The translations under genes and the position numbers were made by a program. The notes beneath the pieces were generated by a model. The model saw only the letters and a list, made by a program, of their open reading frames with translations. It was not told the origin of the DNA and made no database searches. From positions 62,001-126,000 of the forward strand of contig NZ_SFCC01000012.1 in assembly GCF_004214935.1 (NCBI RefSeq): a DNA stretch of 64,000 nucleotides. The letters are read 5' to 3'. Shown piece after piece: positions 33,725 to 42,725 of this stretch (the stretch's first letter is position 1; every line of letters starts with the position of its first letter). Source of the DNA: Amycolatopsis suaedae. Its GTDB lineage: Bacteria > Actinomycetota > Actinomycetes > Mycobacteriales > Pseudonocardiaceae.

Positions 33725-34141
33725 ATGACGATTCCCCGTTTCCACCTCGCGATGCCCGTCGACGACCTGGCCGCCGCCCGGCACTTCTACGGCGAGGTCC
33801 TCGGCCTGGCACAGGGCCGCAGCTCCGACACCTGGGTCGACTGGAATCTGCACGGCCACCAGTTCGTCACCCACCTGGCCCCGCGGGGCCCGGAGCGGAT
33901 CCACAACCCGGTCGACGGCCACGACGTCCCGGTGCCGCACTTCGGCCTGCTGCTCACCGTCGCGGAGTTCCACCGGCTCGCCGACCGGCTGCGGGCGGCG
34001 GGCACCGAGTTCGTGATCGAGCCCTACCTGCGCTTCGAGGGCCAGGCGGGCGAGCAGTGGACGATGTTCCTGCTCGACCCGGCCGGCAACGCGCTGGAGT
34101 TCAAGGCTTTCGCCGACGACTCCCAGGTCTTCGCCGTCTGA
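33725..34141 (+). CDS. VOC family (glyoxalase/dioxygenase-like) protein
   Basis: The 138-residue product starts at ATG 33725. It has two beta-alpha-beta-beta-beta halves of the vicinal-oxygen-chelate fold. Candidate metal ligands are His7 in FHLAMPV, His in PHFGLLL and the late Glu in GNALEFKAF. DLAAARHFYGEVLGL and LLDPAGNALEF are the family signatures. The reaction is not predictable; its GntR neighbour points to a small-molecule degradation or resistance role. The stop lies 4 bases from that of the convergent propeller protein. Confidence 0.88.
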   Translation: MTIPRFHLAMPVDDLAAARHFYGEVLGLAQGRSSDTWVDWNLHGHQFVTHLAPRGPERIHNPVDGHDVPVPHFGLLLTVAEFHRLADRLRAAGTEFVIEPYLRFEGQAGEQWTMFLLDPAGNALEFKAFADDSQVFAV

Positions 34142-34145
34142 CCGG

Positions 34146-35723
34146 TCAGGCGAAACCGGCCAGCTCGCCGTCCTCCAGCAACACCACGAGCGCGCCGCGG
34201 GCGGCGACCAGCACCGGCGGTTCCCGGTGGGCGGGCAGGCACGGCAACCGCCCGGCCGCCGCACCCGTGGCCCGGTCGAACAACGCCACCGCGGCGGCGC
34301 GGTCACCGCACGTCCCGAAGTCGACGGCGGCCAGCGTGGCGGGCAGCCACGCGACGTTGACCGCGGGGTAGAGCACGCTCAGCGTGTCCCGCTCGTGTGA
34401 CCACCGCGGGACGGGCTCGGGCACCTGGTACAGCGAGGCGCGGCGGCCGAACGACAGGACCTGCCCGCTCGCCGGGTCCACCGAGTCGGGTTCGAAGCCC
34501 TCCGGCACCGGGCCGAGCGCCCGCCCGGTCCGCGAGTCCACAAAGGACCCATCGACGAGCACGGCACCGGGCGCGGTGGCGGGTGTGCCGATCCGGCCGT
34601 CGCGCCGCCACCGCTCGGTTCCGGTCGCCGGGTCGAGCGCGACCAGGGCGACCCGCTCACCGCAGGTCAGTTCCGCGACGACCACGTCGGCACCGCCGAC
34701 GCCGCGGCGAGCGGCACACCCGGCGGGCACGTCCCATCGCCAGACCTGCTCACCGGAGCGTGCCGACACCGCGGTGTGCGCACGTTCGCCTGCGGTGACC
34801 AGCACCGGTCCGGCGGCCTGCCAGCCGGTGTCCCACGGCAGCGCGCCCTCGTCGCGCCACAGCAGCTCGCCGGTGAGCGCGTCGAACCCGTGCAGCCGGG
34901 CGCCGATGTCGGCCACCACGACACGACCCTCGTCGAACACCCACAGCCGGTTGCCGTAGTCGGGCAGCGGCGCACGCCCGGCCGGGAGGTCGGTGCGGCG
35001 GTAGTGCCAGCGTTCGGTCCCGGTCGTCCCGTCGACGGCGGTCACTCCGGAGCCGGTGAGCACCACGACGCCCGTTCCGGCGGGCTTGAGGTTGATCACC
35101 GGCTCGTCCCCGGCCCGCCGCCAGGTCTGCCGGGACGGCAGGTCCGGCACCGGGCCGGGCGCGGCGGAGGCGGCCGTCGTCGCGTCGACCGCGTCGGCCG
35201 GGGTCACCGCGACCGCCGTCGCGGCGACGGCCGTCCCCACGGCGAGCCCCGCGAGCAGGGCACGCAGCCGTCCGCCGGGAACCGGCCCGGCACGCCGGGG
35301 CAGCGCGACGGCGGCCAGCACCGCACCCGCCACGAGCAGCCCGGCCGCCCAGCCCAGCAACGGGATCCGGTTGCCGAGGTAGGCGGCGTCGGCGGGCAGC
35401 CGGCCCCAGGTGCCGAGCATCCGCGGCACGGTGAACGGCAGCGCCAGCGCGAGGAAGACGAGCACCACCCAGGCGAGCCCGCGCCCGGCGGCGCCCCGGC
35501 CCGCGTACGCGGCGGACACCGCCAGGGCCAGCAGCACCCCGGCGCAGGCGACCACCAGCGCGACCGCCAGCGCCCGCTGCTCGAGGTCCTGGCCGTCGAG
35601 CTGCCAGCGCTGCCACCGGTAGCCGACGTCGGTCCCCAGCAGTGCGCCCACCGCCAGGACCGCGCTCGCCAGTGCCAGGCCAGCCCCCGCGAGGCCCGCG
35701 GCTCGCGCCGATGTGTCGGTCAT
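34146..35723 (-). CDS. Membrane-anchored PQQ-like beta-propeller protein
   Basis: The 525-residue product starts at ATG 35723. The first 190 residues hold about five hydrophobic segments (positions 9-30, 50-70, 78-98, 120-142, 150-172). The rest is a beta-propeller of PQQ/WD40-like repeats, with tryptophan-docking remnants such as GTTGTERWHYRR, LTGELLWRDEG, SGEQVWRWDV and TGTERWRRDG. Propeller proteins of this sort bind proteins or act in envelope assembly; no enzyme residues are seen. The function is unknown. Confidence 0.8.
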   Translation of the reverse strand: MTDTSARAAGLAGAGLALASAVLAVGALLGTDVGYRWQRWQLDGQDLEQRALAVALVVACAGVLLALAVSAAYAGRGAAGRGLAWVVLVFLALALPFTVPRMLGTWGRLPADAAYLGNRIPLLGWAAGLLVAGAVLAAVALPRRAGPVPGGRLRALLAGLAVGTAVAATAVAVTPADAVDATTAASAAPGPVPDLPSRQTWRRAGDEPVINLKPAGTGVVVLTGSGVTAVDGTTGTERWHYRRTDLPAGRAPLPDYGNRLWVFDEGRVVVADIGARLHGFDALTGELLWRDEGALPWDTGWQAAGPVLVTAGERAHTAVSARSGEQVWRWDVPAGCAARRGVGGADVVVAELTCGERVALVALDPATGTERWRRDGRIGTPATAPGAVLVDGSFVDSRTGRALGPVPEGFEPDSVDPASGQVLSFGRRASLYQVPEPVPRWSHERDTLSVLYPAVNVAWLPATLAAVDFGTCGDRAAAVALFDRATGAAAGRLPCLPAHREPPVLVAARGALVVLLEDGELAGFA

Positions 35724-35899
35724 GGGTCACCAGCTCCTCGAAGTCCGCCGCCGATTCGTGAGATGGGACCCCGCAACCCCGGGCCCGGTTCAGGCGGAGG
35801 TCCTTACCGGCCTCTTACGGACGCCGAGTTGTGACATTCGCAGGCAACCTGTCAGACCCCAGAAGCGTGTCGCGGATACACCGACAGAGGGGGAACACC

Positions 35900-36478
35900 A
35901 TGCGCAGCACCCTCCGCTGGCTCACCGCGCTGGCCGCCTGCCTGTTCGCGGTGGGTTGTTCGACCGCCCCGCAACCGGCGCCGCCGACCACCACCGTCAC
36001 GCAGCCGCCGCCGGCGCCGCCCGCACCGGATCCCCAGGCCGTCGCCTGGATGGACCAGCTCTGCGGCGCCGTGCACGGCTACCGGATCGCCAACAACGAG
36101 CGTTCGAAGCAGTCCGAATCCGGCACCGTCGTCACCAAGAAGGTGCTGACCGAGCACCTCACGCAGCTGGAGGAACTCGCGGGCAAGACCGTGCGCGAAC
36201 TGGAAGCACTGCCGGCCTCGCCGCTACCCGAGGGCGATGCGGCCAAGCAGCACTTCCTGCAGAAGTACACGACATCGCGGGACATCGCCGCCGAGGGCAA
36301 GCGGAAGCTGGCGGCCGCCGGGGGCGAATCCGGCCTCGAGGCGGGGCTGCAGGCGATGCAGGACTCGCAGAACGCGGTCTCGGACGCCTACGACCCGCTG
36401 GCACCGCTCAAGCCGGAATCCTCACCCGCGGTGACCGCCGCCGCGGCCGGCGCGAAGAAATGCGCACCGGCCTCGTGA
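35900..36478 (+). CDS. Exported lipoprotein, unknown function
   Basis: The 192-residue product begins at ATG 35900 behind AGAGGGGGA. The signal peptide ends in the lipobox AVGC, so Cys20 should be lipidated. A Pro/Thr-rich linker (residues 24-45) precedes a helical domain with repeated Glu/Lys/Leu (HLTQLEELAGKTVRELEAL). One further Cys in DQLCGAV and one in KKCAPAS could form a disulfide. No family is recognised. It diverges from the membrane propeller gene. Confidence 0.78.
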   Translation: MRSTLRWLTALAACLFAVGCSTAPQPAPPTTTVTQPPPAPPAPDPQAVAWMDQLCGAVHGYRIANNERSKQSESGTVVTKKVLTEHLTQLEELAGKTVRELEALPASPLPEGDAAKQHFLQKYTTSRDIAAEGKRKLAAAGGESGLEAGLQAMQDSQNAVSDAYDPLAPLKPESSPAVTAAAAGAKKCAPAS

Positions 36479-36488
36479 GCTGACCGGC

Positions 36489-36665
36489 TCATTTCCCGCC
36501 GAGGACGGTCACGTGTTCCAGTACGTCTTCGAGTATGTCGACGTCGCCGATGTTCACCGTGATGTTCACCAGGGAATCGGCCGCCGCGGCGGCCGACGGC
36601 AGCAGGAGAACGCTCGCGGCGAACGCGGCGACGCACACGCCGAGGACACGAATAGCCGTTCGCAT
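36489..36665 (-). CDS. Small secreted peptide, 58 aa
   Basis: This gene, too short for usual gene finding, reads from ATG 36665 to TGA 36489-36491. The product has a clear Sec signal (MRTAIRVLGVCVAAF, then a hydrophobic core) ending in an Ala-rich AAAAA stretch near residue 28. The mature part is about 29 residues: alternating hydrophobic and Asp/Glu/Asn residues, with VNITVNIGDVDIL and DVLEHVTVLGG. There is no Cys. The pattern suggests a small amphipathic beta-forming surface peptide, loosely like chaplin or rodlin regions. Purine-rich GGGCGTCCCC lies upstream without a clear ribosome site. Confidence 0.6.
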   Translation of the reverse strand: MRTAIRVLGVCVAAFAASVLLLPSAAAAADSLVNITVNIGDVDILEDVLEHVTVLGGK

Positions 36666-36802
36666 GGGGACGCCCTTTCGTTTCCGGAGAAATGGGACAA
36701 AACGGGCGGCGAACAGTCACGGTAACTCACGGCGGCAGTTGTTTTCCTCCGCTTTCCGGGTGGACCGATGTCACGGAGAGTTGCCGGGCTCAGCCGCGGT
36801 CG

Positions 36803-36858
36803 AAGCACGTGAAGGCCACCTTCACCACGTGAGACGTCAGGGTCCGGCAAAGTCCGTG
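36803..36858. repeat. Palindromic repeat, copy E, with long conserved flank
   Basis: GTGAAGGCCACCTTCAC at 36809-36825 followed by CACGTGAGACGTCAGGGTCC and GGCAAAGTC is the reverse complement of 3781-3845 for about 55 bases. It opens a 460-base gene-free stretch (36666-37125) that also holds the ACTCGCG array. Confidence 0.85.
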
Positions 36859-36876
36859 GCCGGGCGATCGTGCGCG

Positions 36877-37118
36877 AAGGTGGGACTCGCGTACCGGAAC
36901 GTGGAACTCGCGTGCACCAGCGTGGAGTTCATACCGTGAGACACGCCTCTCACCGCGTGGCCCCGCGAGTCCCACCTTCATGCACGCGAGTCCCACGCTC
37001 CCGCACGCGAACTCCACCTTCACGTACACCACCCGACCTTGCCGGGGCCGCGCGGGAACGTACAACTCGCGCGTCAGAACCTACGACTCGCGCCCCAGAA
37101 CGTACGACTCGCGCGAGC
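36877..37118. repeat. Degenerate 22-base repeat array, nine units in three orientations
   Basis: Nine units with the core GTnnnACTCGCG (or its complement) follow each other. Three forward units start near 36877 (AAGGTGGGACTCGCG), 36899 (AACGTGGAACTCGCG) and 36919. Three inverted units, CGCGAGTCCCACCTT, CGCGAGTCCCACGCT and CGCGAACTCCACCTT, lie at 36964-37021. Three forward units, with AACGTACAACTCGCG-type sequence, lie at 37056-37115. The first six units form a large imperfect inverted repeat. The region is non-coding, just downstream of the 857-aa gene. Confidence 0.75.
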
Positions 37119-37125
37119 GGGCCGT

Positions 37126-39699
37126 TCACGCAGGCGACCGGCGCCACGGGAGAACCCGGTCCACCAGGTCGATGACGTGCCGGTGCGTTCCGGTGTCGAT
37201 CACCATCTCCGGGTCGCCGAACGCGACCTGGCACAGCGGGTTGTCCAGGTGCAGTGCCCCGGCGCCGGCCGGGCGGCCGTCGACGGTGAACGGCCCGGTC
37301 CAGTCGAGGGCCAGGTCGGCGCCGTGGCGGGTGCGGTAGGCGACCGAGCCCGGGCCGAACTCCGGTGTCCCGAGCGCGGCGACGAACTCGGCGAACGAGC
37401 CGTCGGCCGCCTGCCGCCCGACCACGCACACCCACGCCGTGCCCGGGCCCACCGCCCGCACCTCCTGGTAGGCGTTGGGCCCCGAGGTCAGGACCCGCAC
37501 CCCGCCCTCGGTGCCGAGCGCGACGTAACCCTGGCCCAGCCGGCCGGCCAGCCACGGCCCTGCGTGCACCCATTCGTCCAGTGTGGACAGCGGGAACCAG
37601 CCGTGGGTGAAACCCATCGGGTCGTCGGCGGGAATCCGGTAGACGGCCAGCACGGTGTCGGCGTGCTGCCGCGCCCTGGGCAGGATCCGGTTGCCCGCCC
37701 ACGCGTTGGGCCGCGACGAGGAGTGGGTGGCGGCGTTGGGCGGGTGCGTCACGTACACCTGCGTCTCCGGCCCCAGCGCCGCGCCCCACACGTGTTCCTG
37801 CAGCCCGGGCAGCCCGGACCGGTAGTCCTGCACGCTGGACAGCATCGCGTCCGGGGTGCGGTACACCACCAGGTCCGACTCGTACGGCCGGGACAGCAGG
37901 TCGTGCCGCGCCCGGTACTGCCCGGCATACCGCTGCCTGCCCAGCCACTCACCCGGCCGCGGCCTGCCCGCGTCGGCGATGGCGGGCGGCAGCCGGTAAC
38001 GCCGTGCGGTGGCCAGCGCGGTCGCCGGGAGCATGGCGTGGTTGAGCGCGCCCATCCCCCAGCACAGCCACATGATCGGTGCGGTCTCCTCGAACCTCGC
38101 CGACCGCTGGGTCGGCACGTAGGACCGGCCGTGCGCGGCCAGGTGCGCGCCACGCCAGGAGTTGACCGCCAGGGTGAACAAGGTCTTGTCCAGCACCGCA
38201 CCGGCCAGCCGGGCGATCCGGTCGTCGGCCGCGAACTCGACCAGCGACACCAGCGCGAACACGTCGACGGCGAGGTAGGCGTTCGAGTCGAACTCGCTGA
38301 ACCCGCCTGTCAGCTTGCGGGTCAGCCACTGCTCGGCCAGTTCCCGCCCGTGCTCGGCGTGCCGCCGCCCGGTCCAGCCCGCGTTGCCGAACACCTCGTC
38401 CCCGAACGCCTCCCCGGCGAGCAGTTCCGCGGTGTGCCAGACCAGCTGGTGGTTCTCGGTGAAGAAGCACATCGCGTCCAGGCCGGGCTGGTCGATCCAG
38501 TACCGCAGGCCCCGCAGCGCCGCGCCGACCCTCTCGTGCAGCCCGTCCGGCCAGTGCCGCGCCCGGTGCCACAGGTGCAGCAGCCCGAGTGCCTCGAAGT
38601 CGGCGCAGTCCGCCCGGTTGTCGATCATCCACAGTGGATGGTCGAGTCCGGACGCCCGGATTTCCTCGCCGAGTTCGGTCCTGGCCAGCTCCGCGGCACA
38701 GCCCGAGCCGGTGGTGGCGGCGTGCTCCAGCAGCTCGGCACGCCAGTCCGCGGGGTCGCCTGCCGGCTCGGTCCGGTGCCGGGACGGCAGCACGGCGACC
38801 GGCAGGTCCCGGAACACCGGCCCGATCGACACCCGGACGGTCAGCTCACCGGTGACCAGCATCGACGCCGAGCCGGTCGCCCGGTCGGCCTGCCCGTCCA
38901 GGTCGACGCTCGCGCGGCCGCCGTCGAGCACCACGGTCCGGTCGGCCGTGCCGCAGCGCACCCGCAGCTCGGCGCCGTCCGGTCCGGTCAGCTCGACCCT
39001 CGGCTCGGTCAGTCCCCAGCGCGGGGTGCCCACGGCGTCGAGGATCCGGTCGGCCTGCTCGCCGGTCTCCTCACCGCCGGGCAGCACCACGCGTACGGGC
39101 AGGCCGCCCACCCGCAGCCGCAGCACCTGCCTGCACTCGCGGAACCCGGCCTGCCACGAGTGGACCACCAGCTCGGTCCGCCCGGACGGCAGCCACACCC
39201 GCACCTCGTGCTCGGCGGGTTCCATGTAGGTCACCTGGCCGGTGTGCAGCACGCATTCGCCGCCGACGTAGAGCCGGACCGGACCGGTCGCGGCGAGCCG
39301 AAGCGTGCGCCACTCCGCCTGGTCCACCTCGACCACCGTGCCCGCCAAGGCGACCCGCAGCTGCGGGGTGAAGCAGAACTCGCTGAGGTCGACCAGCCCG
39401 TCGGCCGCCGTGTGCACCCGCCGCCACCGGCCCTCGTGGGACTGCCCGGGCCCGGGACAGCGGACCTCGCCGTCCTCGGTCACCTGCGGCGGCTCCAGGT
39501 CCGGCAGCGGGAAGCGGCGGTAGAGCTCGGCCTTGAGCGGCGTGGAGTCCGGCCCGTTGGTCAGCACCCAGCGCCCGCCCGGACCCCACGGTGACCCGTC
39601 CGCCTCCAGCGTGCCGGTCAGGTCCAGCGGTTCGGGCCAGGCGCCGGCGACGAACCAGTCCAGCACGGTGCCCCGCTCGTCGGTGACGTGCACGCTCAT
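37126..39699 (-). CDS. Large putative carbohydrate-active protein (heparinase II/III-like toroid)
   Basis: The 857-residue protein starts at ATG 39699, overlapping the permease stop by four bases; the same frame stays open far upstream without homology. The first 290 residues look like beta-sandwich modules. A helical (alpha/alpha) region follows around residues 330-620, with landmarks MIDNRADCADFEALGL, FFTENHQLVWHTAELL and SEFDSNAYLAVDVFALV, resembling the toroid of heparinase II/III-type lyases. A beta-rich C-terminus completes it. There is no signal peptide, so it should act inside the cell on imported oligosaccharide. It is the last gene of the ABC transporter operon. The enzymatic class is unproven. 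Confidence 0.72.
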   Translation of the reverse strand: MSVHVTDERGTVLDWFVAGAWPEPLDLTGTLEADGSPWGPGGRWVLTNGPDSTPLKAELYRRFPLPDLEPPQVTEDGEVRCPGPGQSHEGRWRRVHTAADGLVDLSEFCFTPQLRVALAGTVVEVDQAEWRTLRLAATGPVRLYVGGECVLHTGQVTYMEPAEHEVRVWLPSGRTELVVHSWQAGFRECRQVLRLRVGGLPVRVVLPGGEETGEQADRILDAVGTPRWGLTEPRVELTGPDGAELRVRCGTADRTVVLDGGRASVDLDGQADRATGSASMLVTGELTVRVSIGPVFRDLPVAVLPSRHRTEPAGDPADWRAELLEHAATTGSGCAAELARTELGEEIRASGLDHPLWMIDNRADCADFEALGLLHLWHRARHWPDGLHERVGAALRGLRYWIDQPGLDAMCFFTENHQLVWHTAELLAGEAFGDEVFGNAGWTGRRHAEHGRELAEQWLTRKLTGGFSEFDSNAYLAVDVFALVSLVEFAADDRIARLAGAVLDKTLFTLAVNSWRGAHLAAHGRSYVPTQRSARFEETAPIMWLCWGMGALNHAMLPATALATARRYRLPPAIADAGRPRPGEWLGRQRYAGQYRARHDLLSRPYESDLVVYRTPDAMLSSVQDYRSGLPGLQEHVWGAALGPETQVYVTHPPNAATHSSSRPNAWAGNRILPRARQHADTVLAVYRIPADDPMGFTHGWFPLSTLDEWVHAGPWLAGRLGQGYVALGTEGGVRVLTSGPNAYQEVRAVGPGTAWVCVVGRQAADGSFAEFVAALGTPEFGPGSVAYRTRHGADLALDWTGPFTVDGRPAGAGALHLDNPLCQVAFGDPEMVIDTGTHRHVIDLVDRVLPWRRSPA

Positions 39700-40568
39700 T
39701 TGAACCCCGTCTGTGCGATTCCCTTGACGATCTGCCGCTGCATGATCAGGAAGATGAGCACGACCGGGATCATGCTGACCACCGACATCGCCAGGATGTA
39801 GTTGAACGGCACGACCTCCTCGCTGCTGAACTGCGCCAGCGCGACCGGAAGCGTGTACAGGTCCTGGGTCTGCGCGATGACCAGTGGCCAGAGGAAGTCG
39901 TTCCACCGCCAGATAACCGAGAAGATGGTGACCACGGCCAGCACCGGGCGGCACAGCGGCAGCACCAGCCGCAGGAAGATCCGCAGCTCGCCCGCGCCGT
40001 CGATCCTGGCGGCCTCGATCAGCTCGTCCGGGATGGTGAGCATGTACTGGCGGATCAGGAACACGCCGGTCGGCGTGGCCGCGGGCGGGATGATCATGCC
40101 CCACAGCGAGTTGGTCATCCCGAGTTCGGAGACCACCTGGTGCAGCGGGATCACGATGATCTGCAGCGGGATCATGATCGTGCCCAGGGTGACCAGGAAG
40201 AGCACGTTGCGGCCGCGGAAGTTGTACTTGGCCAGCGCGTAGGCGGCCATCGTGTTGATCACCAGGGTGAGCACGGTGGCGCCGACGGTGACCAGGGTGC
40301 TGTTGGTCAGGTAGACGCCGAAGTCGAAGCGCGACAGTGCCTCGGTGTAGTTGGCGGTGTCCAGCGACTCCGGCAGTGGCGCGGGTGGGCGCGCCGCCAG
40401 TTCCGCCCGGGTCTTGAACGACGACAGCACCGTCCACACCACCGGCGCCAGGAACACCAGCGCCAGCGCGATCAGCCCGGCGTAGGTCAGGATCCTCCGG
40501 GTGGACGGCGGCCGTCCCCCGGCGACCCCGGTCCAGCTGCGCCGGGATCGCGTCGCCGCGGCGGTCAC
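39696..40568 (-). CDS. Sugar ABC transporter permease, MalG type
   Basis: The 290-residue permease has six membrane helices and starts at GTG 40568, coupled to the upstream permease (GTGA overlap). The EAA loop that contacts the ATPase reads DELIEAARIDGAGELRIFLRLVLP, with the conserved EAA and G (cited here as the landmark around residue 195). Together with the MalF-type partner it forms the pore of a carbohydrate importer. No ATPase gene is in the cluster; a shared MsiK-type ATPase elsewhere would be expected in an actinomycete. Confidence 0.93.
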   Translation of the reverse strand: MTAAATRSRRSWTGVAGGRPPSTRRILTYAGLIALALVFLAPVVWTVLSSFKTRAELAARPPAPLPESLDTANYTEALSRFDFGVYLTNSTLVTVGATVLTLVINTMAAYALAKYNFRGRNVLFLVTLGTIMIPLQIIVIPLHQVVSELGMTNSLWGMIIPPAATPTGVFLIRQYMLTIPDELIEAARIDGAGELRIFLRLVLPLCRPVLAVVTIFSVIWRWNDFLWPLVIAQTQDLYTLPVALAQFSSEEVVPFNYILAMSVVSMIPVVLIFLIMQRQIVKGIAQTGFK

Positions 40569-41446
40569 ACCGACTCCTTCCGCCGCCCGTACAGGAAGTT
40601 CAGCACGGTCAGCGCGAAGATCGTGATGAACAGGACCACCGAGCCCGCTGCGGCGAGGCCGTACTGGATGGGCGGGCGGAACGCGCGCTCGTAGACGTAC
40701 TGGACCATCAGCGTGGTCGCGCCGAGCGGTCCGCCGCCGGTGAGCGTGTAGATGAAGTCGAACGCCTGGAACCCGGCGATCAGCGACAGGATCACCACGA
40801 CCAGTGTGGTCGGTCGCAGCAGCGGCAGCGTGACGTGCCGGAACCGCTGCCACGGCGACGCGCCGTCGATCCGCGCGGCCTCGTAGAAGGAGTCGTCGAT
40901 GCCCTGCAGGCCAGCCATGATGATCAGCGTGTAGAAGCCCACGTGCATCCACACCCCGACGAACACGGTGACTCCCAGCGCCAGCGGCCCGCTGGTCAGC
41001 CAGTCGGGTTCGGGCAGTCCCAGCTGGCCGAGCACGGCGTTGACCACACCGGACCGGCCTTCCAGGATCCAGCCCCAGAGCAGCCCGACCACCACCGGCG
41101 AGAGCATCACCGGCAGGAAGAACGCCGCGCGGAAGAAGCCCCTGGCGCGGATCGGCTGGGTCAGCAGCACCGCCAGCCCGATCGACGCGGCGGTGCACAG
41201 CACCACGAACGCCAGCACGAAGGTCGCCGAGTTGAGCGCGGCCTCCCAGAACTCGTCGTCGGTGAGCAGCTTCTCGTAGTTGTCCGTGCCCACCGGGGTG
41301 AACGTGCGGCCGTTGGCGCTGTCGTAGGCGCTGATGTTGAAGCCGTTGAGTGCCGGGTAGATGATGAACACGCCGAACACCAGCATGTTGGGCAGGACGA
41401 ACAGGTAGGGCGCCAGACGCTGGTTCCACGGCTTGCGGCTGGTCAT
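40565..41446 (-). CDS. Sugar ABC transporter permease, MalF type
   Basis: The 293-residue permease has six membrane helices and the EAA loop DSFYEAARIDGASPWQRF near residue 200. It starts at ATG 41446, overlapping the stop of the binding-protein gene by four bases. The N-terminus RKPWNQRLAPYLFVLPNML is typical of MalF-like permeases without the long periplasmic loop. It pairs with the MalG-type permease encoded next. Confidence 0.93.
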   Translation of the reverse strand: MTSRKPWNQRLAPYLFVLPNMLVFGVFIIYPALNGFNISAYDSANGRTFTPVGTDNYEKLLTDDEFWEAALNSATFVLAFVVLCTAASIGLAVLLTQPIRARGFFRAAFFLPVMLSPVVVGLLWGWILEGRSGVVNAVLGQLGLPEPDWLTSGPLALGVTVFVGVWMHVGFYTLIIMAGLQGIDDSFYEAARIDGASPWQRFRHVTLPLLRPTTLVVVILSLIAGFQAFDFIYTLTGGGPLGATTLMVQYVYERAFRPPIQYGLAAAGSVVLFITIFALTVLNFLYGRRKESV

Positions 41447-42696
41447 CGGCTGCTCGCCTCCGCCGCCTCGGCCGCTTCGGCGCGGATCCGCTCCACCGTG
41501 TCGGCCGCCGACTGCTGGCCGGCGATGGCCGCGGCGAACTCCTTCACCGCGGCCCGTGCCGCCGTGTCGAACGCCGGGTGGTAGTTGTCGGCGAACGCGT
41601 CCGGGTCGGTGCGCGCGACGTCGCCGAGGAACACCGCCATGTCGGCGCCGTGGTCCGGATAGGACACTCCGGAGGCGATCAGGTCCTTGCGGGTGGGCAG
41701 GAACTTCGCCTCCCTGGCGTAACGTTCCTGGGCCGCGCGGGAGTTCATGAACGCGACGAACTCGGCGGCGGCCCGCTGATTGGGGCTCTGGTTGAACACG
41801 ATCATGAACTTCCCGCCCGGGTAGCCGCCGCAGCGCTGCGCGCACGGGTTGGGAATCGCCGCCCAGCCGAACTTCGCGGACTTGGCGAGCTGGCTCACCT
41901 GCCAGTTGCCGCTGAAGTACACCGGGGCGTCCTGGCGCAGGAAGATCTCGTTGGCGCCACGGTACTTCGTCCCGGACTCGATCCAGAAGTCCTTGTACAT
42001 CAGGCCCTGCTGGTTGAGGTCGACGAACAGCCGGACCGCCCGCTCGGCCTTGACCGGGTCGAACGCCACGCCGCCGCCGGGCCCGAAGTAGGTGGTGCCG
42101 AACTGGCTGAACAGCCCGGCCAGCCGGTGGCCGGACTTGTCGAACGCGATCGCGTGCGGCGCGCCGACGGCCTGCTGGACGCGCCGGGCGTTGGCCAGCA
42201 GCTCGTCCCAGGTCCACGGCCGGTCCGGCGGCGGCAGTGCGACGCCGGCCCTGGCGAACTGGTCGGTGTTGACCAGCGGGCCGTTCATGGTGAGGTCGCT
42301 GGGCACGGCCAGCGTCTCGCCGCCGGGACCGCGGATCGCCTGCTGTGCCTGGTCGAGGAACTCCCCGCCGATCGGCCCGAGGTCGGCGAGCTCCCCGCGG
42401 TAGGCCCCCAGGTTGTGCACCCTGGCGACGTCCGGCGCGTTGCCGCTGGCCAGCCGCGCCTGCAGCTGCTGTTGCAGCTCGGAGAACGGCACGATCTGCA
42501 GGTCGACGCGGACCCCGCGGGTCTTCTCGTACTCGGCGATGAGCGACCGGGTGACCTGTTCGTCCGGGCCGTCGGTGAAGTACACGTAGCTCAGCCGGCC
42601 CGGCGTCGGCTCCCGGCCGGCGGTCGGGTCCGAGCTGCCCGGTGCGCAGCCGCCCAGCAGCAGGACGACCGCGGCGGCGATCCCCCATCGTCGCAC
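41443..42696 (-). CDS. Sugar ABC transporter substrate-binding lipoprotein
   Basis: The 417-residue product starts at GTG 42696, 8 bases after GGAGG. A short lipoprotein signal ends in LLGGC, with Cys17 as the lipid anchor. The body matches the extracellular solute-binding family 1: SYVYFTDGPDEQVTRSLIAEYEKT, RLASGNAPDVARVHNL, and YFSGNWQV with stacking aromatics for sugar binding. It heads the operon binding protein - MalF - MalG - 857-aa protein. A LacI-type operator lies 30 bases upstream. Confidence 0.92.
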   Translation of the reverse strand: MRRWGIAAAVVLLLGGCAPGSSDPTAGREPTPGRLSYVYFTDGPDEQVTRSLIAEYEKTRGVRVDLQIVPFSELQQQLQARLASGNAPDVARVHNLGAYRGELADLGPIGGEFLDQAQQAIRGPGGETLAVPSDLTMNGPLVNTDQFARAGVALPPPDRPWTWDELLANARRVQQAVGAPHAIAFDKSGHRLAGLFSQFGTTYFGPGGGVAFDPVKAERAVRLFVDLNQQGLMYKDFWIESGTKYRGANEIFLRQDAPVYFSGNWQVSQLAKSAKFGWAAIPNPCAQRCGGYPGGKFMIVFNQSPNQRAAAEFVAFMNSRAAQERYAREAKFLPTRKDLIASGVSYPDHGADMAVFLGDVARTDPDAFADNYHPAFDTAARAAVKEFAAAIAGQQSAADTVERIRAEAAEAAEASSR

Positions 42697-42725
42697 CGAT
42701 ACCACCTCCGTGGTGGACCGTTCAC

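Noticed and set aside
36877..37118. CRISPR array.
   Set aside because: Units are degenerate, in both orientations, without unique spacers, and no cas gene is near.
37126..40437. An 1103-codon frame instead of 857 for the carbohydrate-active candidate.
   Set aside because: The extra N-terminal part overlaps the permease gene in another frame and has no homology; ATG 39699 gives the usual four-base overlap.
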